Of a stretch of 54,532 bases of DNA, positions 25,188 to 34,416 are shown one piece after another (the stretch's first letter is position 1; each line of letters begins with the position of its first letter). Made by a program: the position numbers and the translations under genes. The DNA comes from Pseudanabaena biceps PCC 7429. Lineage in GTDB: Bacteria; Cyanobacteriota; Cyanobacteriia; Pseudanabaenales; Pseudanabaenaceae. The DNA lies in assembly GCF_000332215.1 (NCBI RefSeq), contig NZ_ALWB01000004.1, positions 1 to 54,532 on the forward strand, read 5' to 3'. The notes under the pieces are model-generated. The model searched no databases. It had not been told where the DNA came from and saw nothing but the letters and a program-made list of their open reading frames with translations.

Positions 25188-27716
25188 CTAAGGCTGACTG
25201 AGATAGCGAGGTAAATTACGCAATAGCTTGCTTGAATGCAGCATTCTTAAGAGGTAATAGCTAGAGGTCGGTAAGAAAATTACCATTGTCCAGCCAAATT
25301 GATCGGGAATTTCCACTTGAAAGAAAGAAGGAAATATCAACATTAAGGCAACAGATAACCCCACTGCGACGATGCCTAGAATTGTGGCAGTAGGGTTTTT
25401 GAAGAGCGTGCGGACTTTCCAGATGGAGATATCTGTTAGCGTCCAGAACACCAATAGCACAAAGAAGATGCCAATAAAAGTGCTGACGCATTGTGCTTGC
25501 CCCTTAGCAATATCTTGGAAAGTATCGGAATTGAGCATAGCAGAGCTGTAGGGAACCTTGAGGAGTGCCCACCCACTGATGTAATAGGACAAAACATACC
25601 CCGTCGTCATGGCGATCGCGCCAAAAATTCCAGCCATACAGCTATAGCCCAATACATCCCGCAGAAAGTTCTCAAGACGTTTGGGTTTTAACCATCCAAA
25701 CGAGATCCAAATCGTCGGCAAACCTACTACTGCCATCGTTAACACAGTCATATGGCGAGGCTCTACAGGAAAGGGAAGTTGTACAAACCCCGCAAAAGCA
25801 ATGGTCAGAATCACCATAATATTTTTGGTGAGATAGAGGAGCGATGAAGCCAGAATCTTTTGTTTAATCGAATCCCCTGCGGCAAAAGCCTGAGGTAAGG
25901 CAGATAGATTGTTATCAAGTAGAACAATATCTGCAACGTCTTTACTAATCTGTGCTCCGTCATTCATGGCGATCGCTAGTTGAGCTTCCTTAAATGCGGG
26001 GACATCATTGACTCCATCACCGACCATTCCTACATAGCCGCCCCGTTTTACCATGGCGGAAATCAAACGCCGTTTCATATCGGGGGTGATTCTTCCAAAG
26101 ACAGCCCCAGAGGCAGCCACTCGACTAAAGGTTTGGTTGTCCATAGCCTCTAGGGTCTTTTGGGTAAATACGGCATCATCGGGAACGGCGATTCCTGCTT
26201 GGCGGGCGATCGAGGCGACGGTTTCGACACTATCCCCTGAAATGACTTTCAGCCTGACATTGAGAGCTTGTAACTGGGCGATCGTATCGACTACATCGGG
26301 ACGCAGGCTGTCCTCCAGCAAAACCAATCCCCGCTCGCGACAATTGTCGGGTAGTTGGGGATTCTTCTCGGCATCAATGCTGTTTTCACTTGTAACTACA
26401 GCGATCGCTCGTAAACCCTGACGTGCATATTGTTTGGCTTGCTCCTGCATTTCGACATTGGTGAACAAGATCTCTGGCGCACCGACCATAATGGTTGTGC
26501 CAATATCAATGGCGATCGCTCCCCATTTACGACTAGAGCTAAAGGGAATTTCGCTAACGAGTTGAGATGGCGATCGCGGCTTATCCGTAAATGATGCCAT
26601 CGCCTTGGCACTGCTATTTTGAGTTCCCATTAAATTTGTGTAGAGGGCGATTAACTCTCGCAATGAATCCTCATCCGTATCGCCTAAGGGCACAATTGCC
26701 TTGACTAAGAGTTTGTTTTGAGTGAGGGTTCCCGTTTTATCAGTACATAAAATCCTCACACTATTCATCGAATCAACGGCATTGATTTTTTGAATTAAAG
26801 TGCGACGCTTGCTGATCTCGACCGCGCCGATCGCAAAAGCAACGCTAATAGAGAGAATCAATCCCGCAGGAACAAAACTATTAATAATTACCGAAGCATA
26901 GCGAATGATATCTACCATCGTTCGCCCTGAATTGAGACTAGACGATAGATATAAAAAGGCTGCAACAATCAGGACGAGAATAAAAATTTCGACTAACGTA
27001 TCAATCTTTTTCTGTAATGGCGTAAATACTCGCTTATAAACCCTTGAAGACTGGGATAATTTGACCGCATAGCTTTCATTGCCAATCTTGTCAGCTCGAA
27101 ATACACAACTTCCCGCCAAGCAGAACGAACCCGACAGCACAATATCATCGATCTGTTTGGCAACGGGATCGGATTCTCCTGTCAGAAGCGATTCGTCCAT
27201 TTCCACATTTTGCGAAACTAGGACTGGTCCATCGACGGGAGCGCGATCGCCAGGATTAAGCTCGATGAGATCGTCACGGACTAACTCGCCCACGGGAATC
27301 TCCTGTGATTCCCCATTGCGTCTTACCTTGACCTTTTGTACCGATAGCAAAGCCAGCTTATCAAGAGTCAATTTTGCTTGGATTTCCTGTGCTACCCCTA
27401 CCAGAATATTCATAAATACTGAAAATCCTGAAAATAAAGCATCGGTGATCTGTCCGAGCACCATCATCAGAACTAAAATTACGCCAAAGGTAACGTTAAA
27501 TAGGGTAAAAACGTTTTCCTTGAAGATATCTTGATAGGTACGGCTGGAACGCAAGACAATAGTATTAATATCACCACGCCGCTTGCGATCTCTAACTTCA
27601 TTGTCGCTAAGTCCGATTTCAGGATTAATTTCAGGATTAATTTCAGGATTAACTGGGACATTTAGAGAATTGCTCGTTGGTAATTCTGGCGTATTTGCTG
27701 AGTTAGGTTGGGGCAT
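25188..27716 (-). CDS. P-type ATPase, CtpE-like cation pump
   Basis: This 842-residue membrane pump shows the actuator motif LLTGESDPV, the transmembrane FVPAGLILSISVAFA (PAGL in place of PEGL), the phosphorylation site D326 in DKTGTLT, VISGDSVETV, and the MVGDGVNDVPAF hinge. The architecture with six C-terminal helices and the short nucleotide-binding domain resembles mycobacterial CtpE and its many Gram-positive and cyanobacterial relatives, implicated in Ca2+ uptake; substrate here is inferred. An N-terminal low-complexity region contains a threefold PEIN repeat. ATG 27716 (MPQPNSANTPELP) is chosen over TTG 27758, since the latter adds 14 unlike residues. The gene ends where the TTG frame of the small membrane protein begins. 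Confidence 0.85.
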   Translation of the reverse strand: MPQPNSANTPELPTSNSLNVPVNPEINPEINPEIGLSDNEVRDRKRRGDINTIVLRSSRTYQDIFKENVFTLFNVTFGVILVLMMVLGQITDALFSGFSVFMNILVGVAQEIQAKLTLDKLALLSVQKVKVRRNGESQEIPVGELVRDDLIELNPGDRAPVDGPVLVSQNVEMDESLLTGESDPVAKQIDDIVLSGSFCLAGSCVFRADKIGNESYAVKLSQSSRVYKRVFTPLQKKIDTLVEIFILVLIVAAFLYLSSSLNSGRTMVDIIRYASVIINSFVPAGLILSISVAFAIGAVEISKRRTLIQKINAVDSMNSVRILCTDKTGTLTQNKLLVKAIVPLGDTDEDSLRELIALYTNLMGTQNSSAKAMASFTDKPRSPSQLVSEIPFSSSRKWGAIAIDIGTTIMVGAPEILFTNVEMQEQAKQYARQGLRAIAVVTSENSIDAEKNPQLPDNCRERGLVLLEDSLRPDVVDTIAQLQALNVRLKVISGDSVETVASIARQAGIAVPDDAVFTQKTLEAMDNQTFSRVAASGAVFGRITPDMKRRLISAMVKRGGYVGMVGDGVNDVPAFKEAQLAIAMNDGAQISKDVADIVLLDNNLSALPQAFAAGDSIKQKILASSLLYLTKNIMVILTIAFAGFVQLPFPVEPRHMTVLTMAVVGLPTIWISFGWLKPKRLENFLRDVLGYSCMAGIFGAIAMTTGYVLSYYISGWALLKVPYSSAMLNSDTFQDIAKGQAQCVSTFIGIFFVLLVFWTLTDISIWKVRTLFKNPTATILGIVAVGLSVALMLIFPSFFQVEIPDQFGWTMVIFLPTSSYYLLRMLHSSKLLRNLPRYLSQP
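27616..27651 (-). repeat. 12-bp in-frame tandem repeat, three copies
   Basis: Three exact copies of ATTTCAGGATTA (plus strand) encode NPEI units near the N-terminus of the CtpE-like ATPase. Confidence 0.95.
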
Positions 27717-27836
27717 AGACACACAGATATTATTTTTAGTAAGAAGTATAGCAACCAATCTTTCTAATTTTGTTTTTGGACTTGAGGGGACTGAAAACTT
27801 TAGAATCAGTAGGAAAACTTAACCAAAAACGAAAGA

Positions 27837-28040
27837 ATGATTACTGTGCAAGTCAATGGTGATAATCGCATATGCGAGCCAAACCTCACGATGATCGAAT
27901 TGCTGAAATACTTAGGATTAAATCCTCGCCTTGTTGCTGTGGAATACAATGGTGAAATTTTACATCGCCAACTATGGGAAGAGACAATTATCCAAAATAG
28001 CGATCGCTTAGAAATTGTCACTATTGTTGGTGGTGGCTAA
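27837..28040 (+). CDS. thiS: Sulfur carrier protein ThiS
   Basis: This 67-residue ubiquitin-like protein carries sulfur as a C-terminal thiocarboxylate for thiazole synthesis in thiamine biosynthesis. Evidence: length, the opening MITVQVNG, the middle LLKYLGLNPRLVAVEYNGEILHR, and the obligatory C-terminal diglycine in IVTIVGGG. No thiG or thiE lies beside it here (in many cyanobacteria thiE and thiS are neighbours). It is divergent from the CtpE-like ATPase, with 120 bases between the two starts. I saw no clear TPP riboswitch upstream. Confidence 0.92.
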   Translation: MITVQVNGDNRICEPNLTMIELLKYLGLNPRLVAVEYNGEILHRQLWEETIIQNSDRLEIVTIVGGG

Positions 28041-28583
28041 ATATTTACTAAATATTTAAATATAGCGATCTTCTAACGAGAAAGCACTGAAAAGTGAAGA
28101 AGGCAAAAAATGCATTTGCCTTGGCGATCTATCCCAGTTTCTCAAAAAGTAAATAGGATTTTAGGGGGTAAAAATTCACTAGTTTAGGGCTTAGTTAAAA
28201 GAACGAGATGTAGTGGCGATTTGCGAACTTTAACCAGCTTAGAGAATGATTTTAACAATGACTTGAACAATGACTGTAACAATGATTTTAATAGTGATTT
28301 TAAGATGATTTTTGTAGGCTTTACACTAAACTTTACACTGAGACTTATACTAGACTTGACATTAAACCTAACTCCTTCCTTATCTGCAAAGTCCATGGAA
28401 GAGTCTGCCCTTTAGGTGTATTCTTCCATAAGATTGAGCAGTTTTCAAATTATGAAATTGGTCTATTATTTAAGTATCAAAGATAACTAAAGATAACTTA
28501 TGGATCTTAATAAGTTAAGCCAAAGTTAAAAGTGTTTGACCATAGGTTTGACTATAAAGGGTTGCCATTTCATCAGATTAAAA
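28041..28583. repeat. Intergenic region with two adjoining 12-bp-period repeat arrays
   Basis: Positions 28245-28304 hold five degenerate units of AATGATTTTAAC. Right after, 28319-28366 hold four degenerate units of CTTTACACTAAA. Both keep a strict 12-base period, so frames through them read as four-residue repeats (NDFN on the plus strand, KSLL on the minus strand). I do not call a gene here. The rest (28041-28244 and 28380-28583) shows nothing beyond the presumed promoter of the hybrid kinase. Confidence 0.7.
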
Positions 28584-31500
28584 ATGACTGAAGATATAGA
28601 TAGTCAAAAAAAACTGAGGTTTAGAAGGATTTCGATTCGCTCGCTGATGACTTTTCCTTTTATTTTTCAGGTCATTGTGGCTTTGGGGATTGTTGGTTAT
28701 TTCTCATTTCAAAATTTGCAAAAGATCGTTAATGAGAATAGTAACAAAAGTAGAATAAAAGCCATACTGTCCCTAAAACACAGCATCTCTGACTATTTAC
28801 TCCCACCAATGCAAGTTGTGCAGATGAGTGCTAAGGTTCCAACTGATCGTTCTCTTAATACTAAAAACTCTACTGAAACCATTCAAAAATTTAAGATTCT
28901 ACTCACTGTATTTCCACAAGTGCAGGAAATATTTTTAGGAGATAGTGCGGGAGATTTTGTTGGTGTCGTAAGTCAAGAAGAGCAGCAGTTAGCCGTCAAA
29001 GTTACTGAGAAATTTTCCACTCAAAATTGGTATCGGTTTGATGCTCAAGGCAATTTAGGTGATTTATTTAAAACTGAAAAATCTGACGATCTGCGATCGC
29101 ATCCTTGGTATCAGCCAGAGCTGGACAATAAACAGGCTATCTGGAGCGAAGTTTATCCTCTAGACCGTAATAATTTAGGCATTGCTGCAACTCAAGCTAT
29201 TTTTGACGCTCAAGGCAAGCCCCTTTATACCATCAACGCTAGTCTAAATCTGGGAAGAATTAATGAGCTTATCGAAAACAATCGTGTAAGTGCCAAAAGC
29301 CAAATTTTCATCGTGGAGCGATCGGGACTATTGGTAGCTACATCCAGTAAAGAATTGCTATTTACAATTGATCCCCAAGGTAATATCCAAAGACTAAAAG
29401 CTGATGCTAGCAAAAACCCTTTTATTCAGACCACGATTATTGAATCGTCTAGACGTTTTGGGGAAATAGGGAATATTCATGACATTGAAAATTTTGATAT
29501 GGATATCAACCGCGAGTCTAACGGTAAGATAGAGCGCGAAAGGCAATTTATTGAAATATCTCCCTATCAGGACGAAGCGGGTATCGATTGGTACGTTTTT
29601 ATTGTTACCCCAGAGTCTGATATTTTGGCACAAAGCCATCAAGATGTTATTGCGCTCATTGGGCTATGTGTTCTTGTGGGGATATGCTTGAGTTTGCTAG
29701 GGATGCTAACGACCCGATGGATCGTCAGCCCAATTTTTCGATTGCGCGATGCCAGTGTGGAGATCGCTAAACAAAACTTTTCCCAACCTGCACCTGATAC
29801 TTGGATTGAGGAAATAGGGGTTCTGACCTCAGCCTTTAATCAAATACAGTATCAACTCCTACAATCTCAAGCCAAGTTGCAGGATTATTCGCGATCGCTC
29901 GAACTCAAAGTCGAAGAAAGAACGAGTGAATTGGCAAAGGAAATTAGCGATCGCATTGCCATTCAGAACGAACTGCAAGAAAAGGCTGCGACCTTAAGTC
30001 AGCACTATCAAATTTTAAACGATCTTGCCAAGGACGAATCGCTGCGCCAAGGCAATCTGATGGCTAGCGTCCAGAAGCTAACTGAAGTCGTTGCCCAAAC
30101 CTTAAAAGTTGCTCGCAGTAGCGTCTGGTTGGCTACCACAGACCGTATTAGTTGGAGTTGCCTAGATTTGTTTTTGCTAAGTTCAGGAATCCATGCGGTA
30201 GAAAGCGATGTGTCGTCAAACTCTTTCCCAAAGTATCTTGGCAAGTTACATACAGAATCGGCAGTTTCCGTTGAGGATGCCATTAACGATAATCGTACCT
30301 CCGAATTAACTGAGCCCTATCTTCTGCAATTGGGGATTGCTTCTATCTTAGAGATTCCTCTCAGGCAGAATAACGAGATTGTGGGGATGCTCAGTCTGGA
30401 GCATACGGGGCAACCGAGAGTTTGGACTCTCCTAGAGCAGAGTTTTGCGCGATCTATTGGCGATCTTGTAGCGCTGTCGATTGAGTCCTATAGTCGCAAG
30501 CTGGTCGAGCAGCAGTTAAAAGATAGTGAAGAGCGTTGGCATCTTGCCTTGGAAGGCAGTAATGATGGGATCTGGGATTGGAATTGCAAAACTAATGAGG
30601 TCTTTTTTTCCGCAAGGTACAAATCGATGTTGGGCTACAGAGAGGATGAACTTCCTCCCAATATTGACTCTTGGCTTAATCTCATTCATCCCGATGATAG
30701 TAATCAGGTCATGACTATTGTTGAGAAGTATTGGGCAAAGGAGATTCCCCAATATATTGCGGAGCATCGAATTCGATGTAAAGACGGCTCCTATCGTTGG
30801 ATGCTGGCTAGAGGGATCGCTCTTTTCGATCTAGATGGAACGCCTAACCGAATGATTGGCTCTCATACGGATATTACCGAACGCAAACAGTCTGAGATCG
30901 AGCTGTCTCAAGCAAAAGAAGAAGCCGATTCCGCCAATAAGGCGAAAAGCGAATTTTTGGCAAATATGAGCCACGAACTAAGAACGCCGTTGAATGGCAT
31001 TCTCGGCTATGTCCAAATTCTGCAACGCGATCGCAATTTAACGCCAAAGCAAATCGAGGGCATCAATGTTATCAAACAATGCAGCAATCATCTCCTAAAT
31101 TTAATTGCCGATATTCTTGATCTGTCCAAGATTGAGGCTCAAAAAATGGAGTTGATCGAAACTGACTTTCATTTCCAAAATTTTCTACAGGGGGTGGTTG
31201 AGGTCTGTGCAGTGAGATCCATGCAAAAAGGCATTACTTTTACCTATTTGCCCTCAGCGAATTTACCAATCGGGATTTTTGCTGATGATAAGCGACTGCG
31301 CCAAGTTTTGCTCAACCTGCTAGGAAATGCAATCAAATTTACTCAAGATGGGGGAGTTACTTTTAAAGTTGATGCGATCTCCTTAAATATTCCTTACTCA
31401 GAGCTTACACCCGACGGCAATAGCGATGATCGAGAGCGCCCCAGTTTCTCGATTATGCACCAAATTAGATTCCAGATCGAAGATACAGGTATCGGTATTA

Positions 31501-32417
31501 GCCCAGAGCAGATAGAGAAAATCTTTTTCCCCTTCGAGCAGGCGGGTGGGGCTTTAGTCAATGCTGAAGGCACTGGTTTGGGATTGGCAATCAGCCAAAA
31601 GATTGTCGAAATCATGGGTAGTACCATTCAGGTCAAGAGTGAGAGGGGAAAAGGTAGCATCTTCTGGATCGATTTAAATTTAAAAGCAGCCACGGAAATG
31701 ATTGATTGGGCTCAAGTTAATGAAAACTTCATCCAACGGAAAACGGTTGGATTTGCTGGGGAAAATAAAACAATTCTTGTAGTTGATGATAAATGGGAAA
31801 ATAGAACCGTATTGGTGAAACTGCTCGAAGAAATCGGGTTTAATATCCTAGAGGCTGCCAATGGTAGAGATGCCATAGCATTAGCTCTGGGGCAAAAGGT
31901 AGATCTGGTGATTACCGATTTAGTTATGCCTGTAATGGATGGCTTTGAGATGATCAGACAATTTCGGCGATCGCCAGATTTACAAAATATCGTGATTATC
32001 GTTACTTCTGCGAGTGCTTTTAGCAAAAATGAAGCAGAAAGCTTAGAAACTGGAGGTAATGATTTCTTGTCTAAGCCAATTTGTTTTGATACTTTACTCG
32101 CGAAAATTGCTAAGCACCTTAAAATTCAATGGATTTACGAAGAAATCTGCGCGTCTCCCCCTTCTATGTACGCTGAGGAAAACACTAAAGTTTCCCATCA
32201 CACTGCTATGCTTGCACCACCCCAAGAAGAAATTGAATCTCTTTGGGAATTAGTAATGCAAGGCAATATTAATATTATTAATGAGCGAGCCAATCAGCTT
32301 GAGCAGCAGGATCTTGACCTAGTTCCCTTTGCTAAAGAATTACAAAGATTAGCTGGTGAATTTCAGATTAAAAAAATCAAAGAATTGATTAAATTCTATC
32401 GAGATAACTCTAGCTAA
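28584..32417 (+). CDS. Cache-HAMP-GAF-PAS hybrid sensor histidine kinase
   Basis: This 1277-residue membrane hybrid kinase has a membrane helix (about 20-42), a double-Cache extracytoplasmic sensor (to about 345), a second helix (350-372), HAMP, a coiled coil, a GAF domain (about 490-635), a PAS/PAC domain (about 650-765; GIWDWNCKTNEVFFS), HisKA with H797 in NMSHELRTPLNG, HATPase (DTGIGISPEQ, GTGLGLAISQKIVE), a receiver domain with D1112 (ITDLVMPVMDGFEM) and a C-terminal helical HPt-like tail. The first membrane segment resembles that of the adenylate cyclase at 11286. The REC-GGDEF-EAL gene starts 130 bases downstream and is the obvious output partner. ATG 28584 (MTEDIDSQKK) is preferred over the in-frame non-ATG codon at 28536. 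Confidence 0.93.
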   Translation: MTEDIDSQKKLRFRRISIRSLMTFPFIFQVIVALGIVGYFSFQNLQKIVNENSNKSRIKAILSLKHSISDYLLPPMQVVQMSAKVPTDRSLNTKNSTETIQKFKILLTVFPQVQEIFLGDSAGDFVGVVSQEEQQLAVKVTEKFSTQNWYRFDAQGNLGDLFKTEKSDDLRSHPWYQPELDNKQAIWSEVYPLDRNNLGIAATQAIFDAQGKPLYTINASLNLGRINELIENNRVSAKSQIFIVERSGLLVATSSKELLFTIDPQGNIQRLKADASKNPFIQTTIIESSRRFGEIGNIHDIENFDMDINRESNGKIERERQFIEISPYQDEAGIDWYVFIVTPESDILAQSHQDVIALIGLCVLVGICLSLLGMLTTRWIVSPIFRLRDASVEIAKQNFSQPAPDTWIEEIGVLTSAFNQIQYQLLQSQAKLQDYSRSLELKVEERTSELAKEISDRIAIQNELQEKAATLSQHYQILNDLAKDESLRQGNLMASVQKLTEVVAQTLKVARSSVWLATTDRISWSCLDLFLLSSGIHAVESDVSSNSFPKYLGKLHTESAVSVEDAINDNRTSELTEPYLLQLGIASILEIPLRQNNEIVGMLSLEHTGQPRVWTLLEQSFARSIGDLVALSIESYSRKLVEQQLKDSEERWHLALEGSNDGIWDWNCKTNEVFFSARYKSMLGYREDELPPNIDSWLNLIHPDDSNQVMTIVEKYWAKEIPQYIAEHRIRCKDGSYRWMLARGIALFDLDGTPNRMIGSHTDITERKQSEIELSQAKEEADSANKAKSEFLANMSHELRTPLNGILGYVQILQRDRNLTPKQIEGINVIKQCSNHLLNLIADILDLSKIEAQKMELIETDFHFQNFLQGVVEVCAVRSMQKGITFTYLPSANLPIGIFADDKRLRQVLLNLLGNAIKFTQDGGVTFKVDAISLNIPYSELTPDGNSDDRERPSFSIMHQIRFQIEDTGIGISPEQIEKIFFPFEQAGGALVNAEGTGLGLAISQKIVEIMGSTIQVKSERGKGSIFWIDLNLKAATEMIDWAQVNENFIQRKTVGFAGENKTILVVDDKWENRTVLVKLLEEIGFNILEAANGRDAIALALGQKVDLVITDLVMPVMDGFEMIRQFRRSPDLQNIVIIVTSASAFSKNEAESLETGGNDFLSKPICFDTLLAKIAKHLKIQWIYEEICASPPSMYAEENTKVSHHTAMLAPPQEEIESLWELVMQGNINIINERANQLEQQDLDLVPFAKELQRLAGEFQIKKIKELIKFYRDNSS

Positions 32418-32426
32418 TTAGTAATC

Positions 32427-32483
32427 ATCAAACCCAATAGAGAGTTGTGGCGCTTCGCGCCGCAACTCTCTATTGGGTTTGAT
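32427..32483. repeat. Family E hairpin (copy 1)
   Basis: ATCAAACCCAATAGAGAGTT arms around a GGCGCTTCGCGCC centre, followed by GTGCTGACTTAAGTGAATATAGCTATA. It stands between the hybrid kinase and its putative partner and could attenuate read-through. Other copies: 48124-48238 and a half copy at 52709-52738. Confidence 0.85.
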
Positions 32484-32547
32484 GTGCTGACTTAAGTGAA
32501 TATAGCTATATTTGTGAAATCTTGTTAATTTAAGTTAATTTAAGGTC

Positions 32548-34395
32548 ATGATTGCAGAAGTTTACCCTAAAAGTAAGATCTTAATAGTTGATGATAATCC
32601 GAACAATCTCAAGGTTTTATCTGGGACTTTAGATGATTGTAATTGGGAGGTCTTAGTTGCAATTGATGGGGAAAGTGCGATCGAGCAGGCGATCTACGTG
32701 AAACCCGATTTAATCTTTTTAGATGTGATGATGCCCATCATGGATGGATTTACAGCTTGTCAAATCCTGAAGAATACTATAGAAACCTGCGACATCCCGA
32801 TCATTTTCATGACTTCGCTTTCAGATACGTTAGATAAAGTCAAGGGATTTGAGTTAGGTGCTGTGGACTATATCACTAAGCCCTTTGATCGGGATGAAGT
32901 CATCGCTAGAGTCAAAACTCATCTGCAAATTAGTAGCTTGACTAAACAAATACAAGAAAAAAATGCTCAATTGGAGGATTTTACGCAAGAATTAGAAAAT
33001 CGCGTGCGAGCTCGTACCGCAGAATTGTCAGAAGCTCTAGCTGATTTACAAAAGGTACAAATGCAGCTATTACAAAGAGAGCAGCGCCTTGCCTACGAAG
33101 CTTGTCATGATGCGCTTACAGATCTGCCTAATCGGGCATGGCTGATGCAAAGATTGCAATACTTAACCACCGCAAAATCCCGTTATGCAGTTTTATTTGC
33201 CGATCTCGATCGCTTTAAAGTAATTAACGATAGCCTCGGACATTTGGTCGGAGACGAACTGCTCAAACAGGCTACTCACAGGCTGAGATCGATTCTGCGC
33301 GATCGCGCCACCGTAGCTAGATTTGGCGGTGATGAATTTGTGATTCTCTTTGAAGATATTGAAAGTATTGATGAAGTCATCGATCTTGCCGATCGAATTC
33401 AATTGGAATTAGAACTTCCTTTTAAACTGGAAGATTACGAATTATTTGTCAGTATCAGCATTGGGATCGCTCTTAATACCGAGGATTATCTATTGCCTGA
33501 GGATATTCTTCGGGATGCGGATATTGCCATGTATCAGGCAAAGCACAAAGGACGAGGTCGATACGATATCTTTAATCCGCTTACCCGTGAAGCTGCGATC
33601 ACTAGATTGGAAATGGAAAACGATCTGCGGAAAGCGATCGAACGCGAAGAATTTTGCATGTACTATCAGCCGATTTATAGTCTCCAAACCGATCGCATCT
33701 GTGGATTTGAATCCCTCGTCCGCTGGAATCATTATTCGGGGAAATTGATATCTCCGATTCACTTTATTCCGATTGCCGAGGAAATTGGTTTAATTAATGC
33801 TTTGGGTTTGTGGATCTTGAAGCAGTCTCTACACCAAATGAAAATTTGGCATCAACAATTTAGCGATCGCCTTAGCGATCGCAGTCTATGGATGAATGTC
33901 AATATCTCACCGATCCAGCTCAAACAAATTGATTTCGCTCAAAATGTCCAAAAGGCTTTAGAGGAATCAGGCTTGCCGAGTAATTGTCTGAAACTAGAAA
34001 TTACGGAAAGTTGCCTTTTAGATTTTGCTGATTCGGAAATATCTGTTTTGGAACAATTAAAGAATTTAGATATTAAGCTTTGTATTGATGATTTCGGCAC
34101 GGGATATTCGTCGCTTAGCCGATTGCATGAATTACCCATCCATACCTTGAAAATCGATCGCTCATTCGTCCAAAAGTTGGCAACCAGTAATAAAAATAGT
34201 ATGGTATCCACGATTATTAACTTAGCCCACGGACTGAGTATGGATGTTGTGGCGGAAGGAGTGGAAACAGAATCACAAAAACAAATCTTGCGATCTCTGA
34301 ATTGCAACTATGGGCAAGGTTACTTCCTGTCTCTTCCATTAGATTCCAAAGCCGCAACTTCTTTAATTGAGTATAATGATTTGCATTACAGGTAA
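32548..34395 (+). CDS. REC-GGDEF-EAL response regulator (c-di-GMP turnover)
   Basis: This 615-residue cytoplasmic response regulator has a receiver domain (about 10-125, phospho-acceptor in LIFLDVMMPIMDGF, Lys in DYITKPFD), a coiled coil (130-175), a GGDEF domain (about 180-340) with intact active site RFGGDEFV, and an EAL domain (about 355-610). The EAL signature itself reads ESL (FESLVRWNH), but the other catalytic segments NISPIQL, EITES, IDDFGTGYSSL, KIDRSF and AEGVET are present, so both synthesis and hydrolysis of c-di-GMP are possible. It most likely receives phosphate from the hybrid kinase upstream. ATG 32548 follows an AAGGTC-like weak ribosome-binding site. Confidence 0.93.
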   Translation: MIAEVYPKSKILIVDDNPNNLKVLSGTLDDCNWEVLVAIDGESAIEQAIYVKPDLIFLDVMMPIMDGFTACQILKNTIETCDIPIIFMTSLSDTLDKVKGFELGAVDYITKPFDRDEVIARVKTHLQISSLTKQIQEKNAQLEDFTQELENRVRARTAELSEALADLQKVQMQLLQREQRLAYEACHDALTDLPNRAWLMQRLQYLTTAKSRYAVLFADLDRFKVINDSLGHLVGDELLKQATHRLRSILRDRATVARFGGDEFVILFEDIESIDEVIDLADRIQLELELPFKLEDYELFVSISIGIALNTEDYLLPEDILRDADIAMYQAKHKGRGRYDIFNPLTREAAITRLEMENDLRKAIEREEFCMYYQPIYSLQTDRICGFESLVRWNHYSGKLISPIHFIPIAEEIGLINALGLWILKQSLHQMKIWHQQFSDRLSDRSLWMNVNISPIQLKQIDFAQNVQKALEESGLPSNCLKLEITESCLLDFADSEISVLEQLKNLDIKLCIDDFGTGYSSLSRLHELPIHTLKIDRSFVQKLATSNKNSMVSTIINLAHGLSMDVVAEGVETESQKQILRSLNCNYGQGYFLSLPLDSKAATSLIEYNDLHYR

Positions 34396-34416
34396 TACAG
34401 GTAATTGATATAGGCT

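Noticed and set aside
27717-27836. Possible TPP riboswitch before thiS
   Set aside because: The 120-base gap has no recognisable THI-box sequence.
28184-28415. Frames on both strands with NDFN or KSLL repeats
   Set aside because: They are translations of 12-bp-period non-coding arrays and resemble no protein family.
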